The notes under the pieces: model-generated
Seen by the model: only the letters and a program-made list of their open reading frames with translations
The model's database searches: none
Told to the model about the DNA's origin: nothing
Program-made: the position numbers and the translations under genes
Assembly (NCBI GenBank): GCA_937988735.1
Contig: CALKHQ010000213.1
Coordinates: 1-6,058 of the forward strand
Direction: 5' to 3'
DNA: 6,058 bases
Source: an uncultured Alphaproteobacteria bacterium
GTDB lineage: Bacteria > Pseudomonadota > Alphaproteobacteria > CALKHQ01
Shown: one piece after another, positions 1 to 6,026 of the stretch
Layout: every line of letters starts with the position of its first letter
Position numbering within the stretch: the stretch's first letter is position 1

Positions 1-257
1 CGGCGGTGGCGGTTGCCGGCATGTACGATCCGCAGACCTACTCGCCGGAGACGAGCCCGCTGCCGCGGCCGAATCCGGTGGTGGCCCGCCGCTGGTACGA
101 GGCGGCGGTCGGCGCGGGCGACACGGAGGCGCTGCTGCGCCTCGCCCGGATGCTGATGGCCCAGAACCAGGACGAGGAGGCGCGCGCCGTGCTGCGCCGT
201 GCCGAGGAAGCGGGCCTGGGCGAGGCCGCGAGCCAATTGCTGGAGGAGCTGCAGTGA
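1..257 (+). CDS. Sel1/TPR-repeat protein, C-terminal fragment (5' end outside window)
   Basis: The frame is open from the left edge to TGA at 255-257, so this is the end of a longer gene; the GTG at 6 is not a convincing start. The last 80 or so residues contain a helical repeat of Sel1 type: ARRWYEAAVGAGDTEALLRLARML, split here as ARRWYEAAVGAGD then TEALLRLARML, followed by a second degenerate unit with DEEARAVLRRAEEAGLGEAA. The preceding segment, with MYDP and a Pro-rich stretch, looks like a longer loop between repeats. Sel1 repeats are alpha-alpha solenoids that usually mediate protein-protein contacts. The stop overlaps the vWA start by 4 bases (GTGA), which implies translational coupling and one operon. 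The full protein could be a plain Sel1 protein or the tail of a larger one, for example a kinase; the window cannot decide. Confidence 0.75.
   Translation, partial: AVAVAGMYDPQTYSPETSPLPRPNPVVARRWYEAAVGAGDTEALLRLARMLMAQNQDEEARAVLRRAEEAGLGEAASQLLEELQ
242..248 (+). promoter_or_regulatory. Shine-Dalgarno for the vWA gene
   Basis: GGAGGAG lies 5 bases upstream of the GTG at 254, inside the end of the Sel1-type gene. It is the main reason for choosing GTG 254 over the in-frame GTG codons at 269 and 287, which lack a comparable purine tract at a good distance. Confidence 0.6.
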
Positions 258-2260
258 GCGCAGTTTCGGTGAAGGCCCTTCTTTCCGTGCGGGAGAAGGG
301 GGTCGTCGGAGCGCTGGCGATACTTCTGCTTGCGCTGTTCCCTGCCGTCCCCGTCGCTGCCCAGGAGGCGCGGACGCCGCTGCTGATCGAGGGCAAGACC
401 ACGCTCTACCAGCGGGTGCTGACCCGGCCGGAGGCGGTGCTGCGCGCCGCGCCGGGCGAGGGCCAGTCGGTGGTGCGCGATCCCGTGCCCCCGTTCTCGG
501 TGTTCTACGTCTATGGCGAGCGGGAGGCGGACGGTGCGGCGTGGCTGGAGGTCGGCGTCGGCCGCGACGGCACCATCGACGGCTGGATCCGCAAGGACCT
601 CACGGTGCGCTGGGATTCCAACATGACGGTCGCCTTCGCCAACCCGGCGAACCGCGACCGCGTGCTGCTGTTCGCCGACCGCGACGCGCTGACGGACACG
701 CTCAACGCCGACGACCCGGAAGCCGCTGCCGATGCGCTGCGCGCGGCGGTGGAGGCCGGCAGCCCGCCGCCGGAGGTGGTCTCGATCGAGCCCGACGTCT
801 ATGTCGACCTGCGCCGCCAGTTCTACCTGCTGCCGATCCTCGATTCCGAGGAGATCTACCTCGACAGCGGCTTCACCACCCGCCTGCTGCAGATCGCCTC
901 GGTGACCCTGCCCAAGGAGCCGGGGCAGCGCACGTCCGATCCCGCGCGGGAGGAGCTGCTGAGCGAGTTCCGCGCCGGCGTGGTGTTCGTGATCGACACC
1001 TCGATCTCGATGAACCCCTACATCGACCGGACGCGCGAGGCGATGCGCACGATCTACGAGCGGCTGGAGGAGCAGGGGCTGCTCGGCCGCGTCGCCTTCG
1101 GCCTCGTTGCCTTCCGCAACAACGTCGACGTGTCGCCCGGGCTGGAGTACCTGACCCGGACCTACGTCCATCTCGAGGAAGGCGCCGATCCGGTGCGGTT
1201 CTTCGACCGGGTGTCCTCGGTCTCGCAGGCGCGGGTCTCCAGCCACAGCTTCGTCGAGGACAGCTTCTCCGGCGTCGTCCGGGCGATCGAGGACATGGAC
1301 TGGGACCGGTTCGGCGGCCGCTATCTGGTGCTGATCACGGACGCCGGCTCGCTGCGCGGCAGCGATCCGCTGAGCGGCACCCGCATGGACGCGGAGCAGG
1401 TCCGCCAGCTCGCGGCGGAGAGGGGTATTGCCGTCTACACGCTGCACCTGCTGACCGAGGCCGGCCGCAGCAACCACGAGGACGCGGCCGCGCAGTACAC
1501 CGTGCTTTCCACCTTCCCCGGCCTCGACCGGCCGCTCTACTACCCGGTCGCTGCCGGCGACGTCGGCCAGTTCGGCCGGGTGGTGGAGGCGCTGGGCGAG
1601 GCGCTGGCGAACCAGGTGGCCGACGCGGAGACGCGCTTTGGCGCCAACGCGGAGCCGCCGCCGGTGACCAACAGCGAGGACCCGCTGGCGCGGATCGACG
1701 CCGATGCGCTGGTGGTCGGCAACGCGATGATGCTGGCCTACCTCGGCCGCGAGGAAGGGGCGGCGGCGCCGAGCGTGATCGAGGCCTGGGCCGCCGACCG
1801 CGACATCGGCGACCCGACGGTGGCGGCGCTGGACGTACGCGTGCTTCTGACCAAGTCGCAGCTCAGCGACCTGCAGGAGGTGCTGAAGGCGATCGTGGAC
1901 GCGGCGCGCGTCGGGCAGATGGCGCCGGAGTCCTTCTTCGACGAGCTGCAGAGCGCGGCGCTGGCGCTGAGCCGCGACCCGACCACCGTCGGCAGCGGCG
2001 AGGCGCGCAACCTCGCCGACCTCGGGCTGATCGGCGAGTATCTGGAAGGGCTGCCCTACCAGTCGAAGATCATGGGCATCGACCAGGACCTGTGGCTGAG
2101 CTGGAGCGTCGGCGAACAGCAGGCCTTCATCGACGAGATCGAGGCCAAGATCCGGCTCTACGAGGCCTATCACAACAATGTCGACCGCTGGATCGCCCTC
2201 GACGGCGGCCGGGTGCCGGGCGACGCGGTCTATCCGATCCCCCTCGACGCCCTGCCGTGA
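254..2260 (+). CDS. Exported SH3-like/vWA protein, resembling the periplasmic half of T6SS kinase PpkA
   Basis: This 668-residue protein starts at GTG 254, supported by GGAGGAG upstream and a 4-base overlap with the previous gene. Residues 1-37 look like a signal peptide or membrane anchor: a basic start, a hydrophobic core at about 17-35 (VVGALAILLLALFPAVPVAA), then AQ/EA as a possible cleavage site. Residues about 45-118 resemble an SH3-like fold (TLYQRVLTRPEAVL ... DGWIRKDLTV). The vWA domain spans about 242-440, with a full MIDAS signature D248-T-S250-I-S252 and a second acidic strand LVLITDAGS near 358-366, so metal binding is expected. The C-terminal 200 residues are helical and end in a conserved-looking YPIPLDALP. 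This SH3-vWA-tail order matches, from memory, the periplasmic half of PpkA, the Thr kinase that promotes type VI secretion, but no kinase domain is present here. It probably acts in the periplasm with the TagR-like protein downstream. A CCTTCT-type palindrome encodes residues about 9-16. The vWA call is firm; the PpkA link is inference. Confidence 0.85.
   Translation: MSAVSVKALLSVREKGVVGALAILLLALFPAVPVAAQEARTPLLIEGKTTLYQRVLTRPEAVLRAAPGEGQSVVRDPVPPFSVFYVYGEREADGAAWLEVGVGRDGTIDGWIRKDLTVRWDSNMTVAFANPANRDRVLLFADRDALTDTLNADDPEAAADALRAAVEAGSPPPEVVSIEPDVYVDLRRQFYLLPILDSEEIYLDSGFTTRLLQIASVTLPKEPGQRTSDPAREELLSEFRAGVVFVIDTSISMNPYIDRTREAMRTIYERLEEQGLLGRVAFGLVAFRNNVDVSPGLEYLTRTYVHLEEGADPVRFFDRVSSVSQARVSSHSFVEDSFSGVVRAIEDMDWDRFGGRYLVLITDAGSLRGSDPLSGTRMDAEQVRQLAAERGIAVYTLHLLTEAGRSNHEDAAAQYTVLSTFPGLDRPLYYPVAAGDVGQFGRVVEALGEALANQVADAETRFGANAEPPPVTNSEDPLARIDADALVVGNAMMLAYLGREEGAAAPSVIEAWAADRDIGDPTVAALDVRVLLTKSQLSDLQEVLKAIVDAARVGQMAPESFFDELQSAALALSRDPTTVGSGEARNLADLGLIGEYLEGLPYQSKIMGIDQDLWLSWSVGEQQAFIDEIEAKIRLYEAYHNNVDRWIALDGGRVPGDAVYPIPLDALP
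276..300 (+). repeat. Palindromic repeat copy 1, inside the vWA coding start
   Basis: CCCTTCT at 276-282 pairs with AGAAGGG at 294-300, extended inward by two T-G wobbles and a C-G pair. It is a diverged copy of the palindrome at 2291-2315. It is translated in frame and encodes part of the positively charged start of the signal peptide (LLSVREKG). Confidence 0.55.
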
Positions 2261-2290
2261 CGGGTTGCTGCCGTGGCGCACTGCACCCCA

Positions 2291-2315
2291 CCCTTCTCCC
2301 GGAAGGGGAGAAGGG
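2291..2315 (+). repeat. Palindromic repeat copy 2 (perfect 10-bp stem)
   Basis: CCCTTCTCCC at 2291-2300 and GGGAGAAGGG at 2306-2315 form a perfect 10-base-pair stem around a 5-base loop (GGAAG). It is the best preserved of three copies in the window. The following bases GGTGGCGAGG and the preceding CACCCCA resemble the flanks often seen around this kind of dispersed alphaproteobacterial intergenic palindrome (recollection, not searched). It could stabilise or separate the mRNA halves of the operon. A terminator is unlikely because no T-run follows. Confidence 0.75.
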
Positions 2316-2384
2316 GGTGGCGAGGCGGGCGGACACTTCTCTGGCATCGTGGCCTCGCATCCGGCCCGTGGGTGGTCCGGTCAG

Positions 2385-2397
2385 GCCGTGCCACGGC
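2385..2397 (+). repeat. Short dyad upstream of the ATPase gene
   Basis: GCCGTG-C-CACGGC is a perfect 13-base odd palindrome that ends three bases before the ribosome binding tract. A dyad here could be a protein binding site, but in sequence this GC-rich short palindromes arise easily by chance. Confidence 0.25.
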
Positions 2398-2399
2398 GC

Positions 2400-2413
2400 G
2401 GGAGGAAAGGGGG
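2400..2413 (+). promoter_or_regulatory. Ribosome binding tract for the TagT-like gene
   Basis: The purine run GGGAGGAAAGGGGG ends 4 bases before ATG 2418. It decides the start: the frame is open back to an ATG at 2178, but that start would lie inside the vWA gene and add 80 low-complexity residues to an ATPase that needs none. Confidence 0.65.
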
Positions 2414-2417
2414 CCCC

Positions 2418-3182
2418 ATGAAGCCGCTGGCGCAGCAGCCTGCGGAAGCGGGAGAGGTGCTGCTGGCGGCCCGGCGGCTGCGCAAGGCGTGGACGACCGG
2501 GCCGGGGCGCCGGTTCGTGGTCGAGGGCGGCGCCATCGTGCTGCGGCCGGGAGCGCATCTGGCGCTGGTCGGGCCCAGCGGCAGCGGCAAGTCCACGCTG
2601 CTCGACATGCTGGCGCTGGCCCTGGCGCCGGATGCGGCTGACGTGTTCCTGTTCGACGACGGCACCGGCGAGAGCGTGGATGTCGGCGGGCTGTGGCGGC
2701 GGGGCGACAGCGACCGGCTGGCGGCTCTGCGGCGCGGACGGATCGGCTACGTGCTGCAGACCGGCGGGCTGCTGCCGTTCCTGTCGGTGCGGGAGAACAT
2801 CGCGCTGCCGCTGCGGCTGAACGGGCTTCCCGATGACGGCGCGGTGGAGGCGCTGGCGGAGCGGCTGGGGCTCAGCGACCGGCTCGGGCTGCGGCCCGGG
2901 GCGCTTTCCGTCGGCGAGCGGCAGCGCGCGGCGATCGCCCGTGCCCTCGTCCACCGGCCGGCGCTGGTGATCGCCGACGAACCGACCGCCTCGGTGGACC
3001 AGGCCAATGCCGAGAAGATCTTCGCCCTGTTTGCCGAACTGATCGCGCAGGCGGGCGTCGCCGCCGTGATCGCCACCCACGACCGCGCCCTCGCCGAGGC
3101 CTTCGGCCTCGCGATCGTCCAGCACGATGTGGTGACCGAGGGCGAAGAGACCCTGTCGCGCTTCCGGATGGGACCGGGATGA
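2418..3182 (+). CDS. tagT: ABC transporter ATP-binding protein, LolD-like / TagT-like
   Basis: This 254-residue ATPase is of normal length for a LolD/MacB-type nucleotide-binding subunit and carries all the motifs: Walker A GPSGSGKST (52-60), Q-loop Q114 in YVLQTGGLLPFLSVREN, signature LSVGERQR (163-170), Walker B ALVIADEPT with E188 (182-190), D-loop ASVD (191-194) and switch H221 in IATHD. The signature has Val in place of the usual second Gly (LSGGQ). All catalytic residues are present, so ATP hydrolysis is expected at the inner membrane face. Its stop overlaps the permease start by 4 bases (ATGA), so the two are almost certainly made together as one complex. In P. aeruginosa the equivalent pair TagT-TagS takes part in activation of the PpkA pathway of type VI secretion. 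The ABC call is firm; the Tag assignment rests on the neighbours, and a plain lipoprotein-release (Lol) ATPase is the main alternative. Confidence 0.85.
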   Translation: MKPLAQQPAEAGEVLLAARRLRKAWTTGPGRRFVVEGGAIVLRPGAHLALVGPSGSGKSTLLDMLALALAPDAADVFLFDDGTGESVDVGGLWRRGDSDRLAALRRGRIGYVLQTGGLLPFLSVRENIALPLRLNGLPDDGAVEALAERLGLSDRLGLRPGALSVGERQRAAIARALVHRPALVIADEPTASVDQANAEKIFALFAELIAQAGVAAVIATHDRALAEAFGLAIVQHDVVTEGEETLSRFRMGPG

Positions 3183-4456
3183 ACCAGGCCACTTCCGGTT
3201 CCTTCTCCCACCGCTGGAGAAGGGGGGATTCCGTGGCTGGCACGCGCAGCCTCGCCCTGCAGGCGGTGCGGCTGGGGCTGGCGGACTTCCGCTTCGAGGG
3301 GCGGATGTCCGCGTGCTTCGTCGCGGCCCTGGCGGCAGTGCTGACGCCGCTGATCGTGCTGTTCGGGCTGAAGTACGGTTTCATCGACGCACTGACCCAG
3401 CGGCTGACCGGCGATCCGCGCAACCTGGAGCTGACCGCCGTCGGTGCCGGGCGCTACGACGACGCCTGGTTCGCGGCGATGGCCGCGGACGGACGGGTCG
3501 GGTTCGTCATCCCGCGCACCCGCCAGATCGCTGCCACTGCCGACCTCGCCTTCACCGGCGCCGGCGGCGCGGCGGTGGTGACGGCGGAGCTGGTGCCGAC
3601 CGCAGCCGGCGACCCGATCCTGGAGCGGGCCGGGGCGGCGCCGCCGGGGGCGGGTGAGGTGGTGCTGAGCGACCGCGCGGCGAGCCGGCTCGGCGCCGTG
3701 GCAGGCGATGCGGTCGAGTCCATCGTCACCCGGACGCGCGACGGCGGCCGGCAGGTGGCGCGGCAGACGCTGACCGTGACCGCGGTATTGCCGCCGGAGA
3801 GCTTCGCCCGGGAGGCCGCCTTCGTCCCGCTCGACTATCTGCTGGCGGCGGAGGATTTCCGCGACGGGCGAGCGGTGCCGGACTGGGGCTACGCGGAGGA
3901 TCCGCTGCCGCCCGATCCGCGGCTCTACGCGAGCTTCCGGCTCTATGCGGCGACCCTCGACGACGTCGCGCCGCTGGAGGCGGAGCTGGTCGCCGCCGGC
4001 GCCGACGTGCGGACGCGCGCGGCCGACATCGAGGCGGTGCAGCGGCTGGACCGCAGCCTGACCATCCTGTTCCTGATCATCGTCGGGCTGGGCGGCACCG
4101 GCTTTCTGGTCTGGATGGCGGCGAGCCTGTGGGCGAACGTGCAGCGCAAGCAGCGGGCGCTGAGCGTGATCCACCTGCTCGGCGCGCCGCGGCGGGCGCT
4201 GGCGCTGTTCCCGATCAGCCACGGGGCGATGATCGCGCTGATCGGCGGCGTCGTCTCGGCGCTGGCGGCGGTGGCGGTGGCCGAGGTGATCAATGCGCTG
4301 TTCGCGGAGCAGGTGGCGGAGGAGGTCTGCCGGCTGGTGTGGTGGCATGTGCTGGTGGCGGTGGCGGCGACGCTGGTGCTCGCGATCCTTGCCGCGGCGC
4401 TGGCGGCGGCCCGCGTGATGAAGATCGCGCCGGCGGACGGGCTCAGGGATGTGTGA
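3179..4456 (+). CDS. tagS: ABC permease, LolC/E-FtsX type / TagS-like
   Basis: The 425-residue protein has four predicted membrane segments, near residues 45-67, 296-318, 344-370 and 388-412, with a periplasmic region of about 225 residues between the first and second. This is the MacB/LolCDE (type VII) topology. The last three helices form the FtsX-like core, with WANVQRKQRALSVIHLLGA after helix 2, where these permeases have their coupling region, and a typical C-terminal end KIAPADGLRDV. It pairs with the ATPase just upstream (ATGA overlap). ABC proteins of this class usually transmit ATP-driven motion to the periplasm rather than pump solutes. In the TPP model TagST work with TagR and TagQ. 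The start is uncertain: ATG 3179 gives an 18-residue lead that reads through a palindrome, while GTG 3233 follows a purine tract and begins VAGTRSLALQ. Confidence is high for the permease class, moderate for TagS. Confidence 0.82.
   Translation: MNQATSGSFSHRWRRGDSVAGTRSLALQAVRLGLADFRFEGRMSACFVAALAAVLTPLIVLFGLKYGFIDALTQRLTGDPRNLELTAVGAGRYDDAWFAAMAADGRVGFVIPRTRQIAATADLAFTGAGGAAVVTAELVPTAAGDPILERAGAAPPGAGEVVLSDRAASRLGAVAGDAVESIVTRTRDGGRQVARQTLTVTAVLPPESFAREAAFVPLDYLLAAEDFRDGRAVPDWGYAEDPLPPDPRLYASFRLYAATLDDVAPLEAELVAAGADVRTRAADIEAVQRLDRSLTILFLIIVGLGGTGFLVWMAASLWANVQRKQRALSVIHLLGAPRRALALFPISHGAMIALIGGVVSALAAVAVAEVINALFAEQVAEEVCRLVWWHVLVAVAATLVLAILAAALAAARVMKIAPADGLRDV
3201..3223 (+). repeat. Palindromic repeat copy 3, at the permease start
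   Basis: CCTTCTCC at 3201-3208 and GGAGAAGG at 3216-3223 form a perfect 8-base-pair stem with a 7-base loop, flanked by T-G wobble positions. It is the same core as the copy at 2291-2315. In the frame starting at 3179 it encodes SFSHRWRRG, which looks unlike the rest of the permease. Confidence 0.65.
3216..3227 (+). promoter_or_regulatory. Possible ribosome binding site made by the palindrome arm
   Basis: GGAGAAGGGGGG, the right arm of the repeat plus three more G, ends 5 bases before the in-frame GTG at 3233. The ATG at 3179 has only a weak GGGACCGGG upstream. If GTG 3233 is the real start, the repeat supplies the ribosome binding site and its own stem could hide it. Confidence 0.4.
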
Positions 4457-6026
4457 GCGCCCACCGGTGCTGCGGCGGGCGTCCGCGAGGGGGATGAGGG
4501 CGGCGGCGCTTGCGCCGCTGCTTGCCGTCTCCGCGCCCGCCCTCGCCCAGGATGCGCCCGAGCCGGAGCCCTGGCCGGAGGTCTACTACAACCCGCAGCC
4601 GGCGGAAGGCGATCTGGTGCTGCCGATGCCCTGCGGCGGGGCGATGGTGTTCCGCCGGGTGGACACGCCGGTGGACGGGCCGCTCGACGACCGGCGGGTG
4701 CTGCTGGGGGCCTCGGACGAGAGCCGCGGCTATGCCGAAGGGCCGGTGTTTGCCGACATCGCCGGCGGCTTCACCGACCCCGACGGCAGCGGGCGCCACT
4801 ACTGGATCGGCAAGTACGAGGTGACGGCCGCGCAATATGCGGCGCTGGAGGAATGCCCGGAGCTGACGCCGGCGATGCGGCTGCCGGCGACTGCGGTGAC
4901 CTGGGCCGACGCCGTCGCCTTCGCCGACGCCTATACCGCCTGGCTGCTGGCCAACGCGCCGGAGGCGCTGCCGCAGGTCGACGGCGTCTCCGGCTTCATC
5001 CGGCTGCCGACCGAGGCGGAATGGGACTTCGCCGCCCGCGGCGGCGTCGCCATCCGGATGGAGGAGTTCCGCGGCCGTACCTTTCCGATGCCGGACGGGA
5101 TGCCGGAATACGTCTGGTTCCAGGGCAGCCGGTCGGCCAACAACCGGCTGCAGTTCACCGGTCTGCTGCAGCCCAACCCGCTGGGGCTGCACGACATCCT
5201 CGGCAACGTGGACGAGATCGTGCTCGACCCGTTCCACCTGAACCGCGGCGGGCGTTGGCACGGGCAGGCCGGCGGCTTCGTCGTCCGCGGCGGCAACTAC
5301 CTCACCTCCGCCCAGGACATCCGCACCTCCTACCGCCAGGAGATCGCGCATTTCCGCAACGGCGCGCCGAACCGGGTGCGCACCATCGGCTTCCGCCTCG
5401 CCATCTCGGCGCCGGTGCTGACCTCGCGCGAGCGCCTTGCCGAGATCGACGCCGCGTGGCGGGCACAGGCGGAGGAGATCCTGGAGCCGGTGCCGTCGCC
5501 GGGCGAGGATCCGCTGGCGGCGCTGGAACGGCTGATCGCGGAGCGGGAGGATGCGGCGCTGGCGCTGGCGACCGAGCGGGTGATCGCCGAGCTCAGGGCG
5601 CAGACCGACATCCGCGCCGGGGCAAGCGACCGGCTGGCGCGTGCGCTGTTGCGGCTCGGCGCCGGGTTCGGCGTGGAGGTCAATGCGGCGGCGACGGTGG
5701 TCGCGCTGAAGGACGAGATCTACCAGGCCTTTGCCGCGGCCGGGGTCGATCCGCAGCAGGTCTCGGCGGCCGCCGATTCGCTCGCCTCCGAGCGGCAGGC
5801 GCTCGAGGAGGCGTTGGGCGCCTACGTGGACAACGCGATCATTGCGGCCGAGAACATCCCGGCGGAGACGCTGGAGGCGCAGCTCGCAATACTGCGCGAG
5901 GAGCTGGCTGCCTCCGGCCGCAGCGACATCCTTCCCTTTGCCGACGCCTTCGCCGCCCACGTCGCCGAACTGCGCGAGCGCGGCGAGGCCGACCGCGCGG
6001 CCTGGCTGGCGGCGCTGATGGAGTAG
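4449..6026 (+). CDS. tagR: Exported FGE/SUMF1-fold protein, TagR-like
   Basis: The 525-residue protein overlaps the permease by 8 bases. A signal peptide is visible at about 16-34 (MRAAALAPLLAVSAPALA then QD) with no lipobox Cys, so the product should be soluble in the periplasm. ATG 4494 (residue 16), with GAGG 3 bases upstream, is an equally good start. The FGE-sulfatase fold covers about 60-320: YWIGKYEVTAAQYAALE (118-134), TAVTWADAVAFA (148-159), IRLPTEAEWDFAARGG (184-199), NPLGLHDILGNVDEIVLDPF (243-262), FVVRGGNYL (277-285) and RTIGFRLA (311-318). Mature-part Cys are only C62 and C136, far from the region where true formylglycine-generating enzymes carry their catalytic Cys, so enzyme activity is unlikely. 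Residues about 325-525 are Ala/Glu/Arg-rich and helical, possibly coiled coil. In P. aeruginosa, periplasmic TagR promotes PpkA activation. The TagR name is supported by the ATPase, permease and vWA neighbours; the fold is firm. Confidence 0.84.
   Translation: MCERPPVLRRASARGMRAAALAPLLAVSAPALAQDAPEPEPWPEVYYNPQPAEGDLVLPMPCGGAMVFRRVDTPVDGPLDDRRVLLGASDESRGYAEGPVFADIAGGFTDPDGSGRHYWIGKYEVTAAQYAALEECPELTPAMRLPATAVTWADAVAFADAYTAWLLANAPEALPQVDGVSGFIRLPTEAEWDFAARGGVAIRMEEFRGRTFPMPDGMPEYVWFQGSRSANNRLQFTGLLQPNPLGLHDILGNVDEIVLDPFHLNRGGRWHGQAGGFVVRGGNYLTSAQDIRTSYRQEIAHFRNGAPNRVRTIGFRLAISAPVLTSRERLAEIDAAWRAQAEEILEPVPSPGEDPLAALERLIAEREDAALALATERVIAELRAQTDIRAGASDRLARALLRLGAGFGVEVNAAATVVALKDEIYQAFAAAGVDPQQVSAAADSLASERQALEEALGAYVDNAIIAAENIPAETLEAQLAILREELAASGRSDILPFADAFAAHVAELRERGEADRAAWLAALME

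Larger units (their letters stand above)
2261..2417 (+). other. 157-base gap between vWA and ATPase genes
   Basis: This is the only real gap in an otherwise overlapping gene row. It holds a perfect palindrome (2291-2315), a second, smaller dyad (2385-2397) and the purine-rich ribosome binding tract of the next gene. I see no convincing -35/-10 pair and no T-run that would make the palindrome a standard terminator. The tagT-like frame is open through the gap back to 2178, but the encoded residues are low-complexity (Pro, Gly, Arg) and do not belong to the ABC fold. Confidence 0.6.

Noticed and set aside
2291..2320. Rho-independent terminator at the perfect palindrome
   Set aside because: No T-run follows (GGTGGCGAGG instead), and related copies elsewhere in the window lie inside coding sequence.
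38..2347. Long minus-strand open frame (769 codons) opposite the vWA gene
   Set aside because: It is Arg/His/Gly-rich low complexity, has no recognisable domain, and mirrors the codon phase of a clear vWA gene. Such shadow frames are usual at this GC content. Its first part runs through the palindrome (PSPLPGEGWG), a common sign of a spurious frame.
2366..2396. CCGTGG/CCACGG inverted repeat in the gap
   Set aside because: A six-base stem with a 19-base loop is expected by chance here and competes with the better dyad at 2385-2397.
2178..2417. An 80-residue N-terminal extension of the ATPase
   Set aside because: It would start inside the vWA gene, reads through the palindrome as PHPSPGRGEGGG, and ATG 2418 has a strong purine tract upstream with normal family length.
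199..2421. Alternative + frame of 740 codons over the vWA gene
   Set aside because: It is almost entirely Arg, Gly, Ala and Pro without motifs; the other frame has a signal peptide, MIDAS motif and good start.
2747..4348. Minus-strand open frame (533 codons) opposite the ATPase and permease genes
   Set aside because: Arg/His/Gln-rich with no fold signature; it crosses the junction of two well-supported + strand genes and is explained by their GC-rich third positions.
4443..5960. Minus-strand open frame (505 codons) opposite the TagR-like gene
   Set aside because: Same composition signature of a shadow frame, no ribosome binding site noticed, and the + strand FGE-fold protein is convincing.
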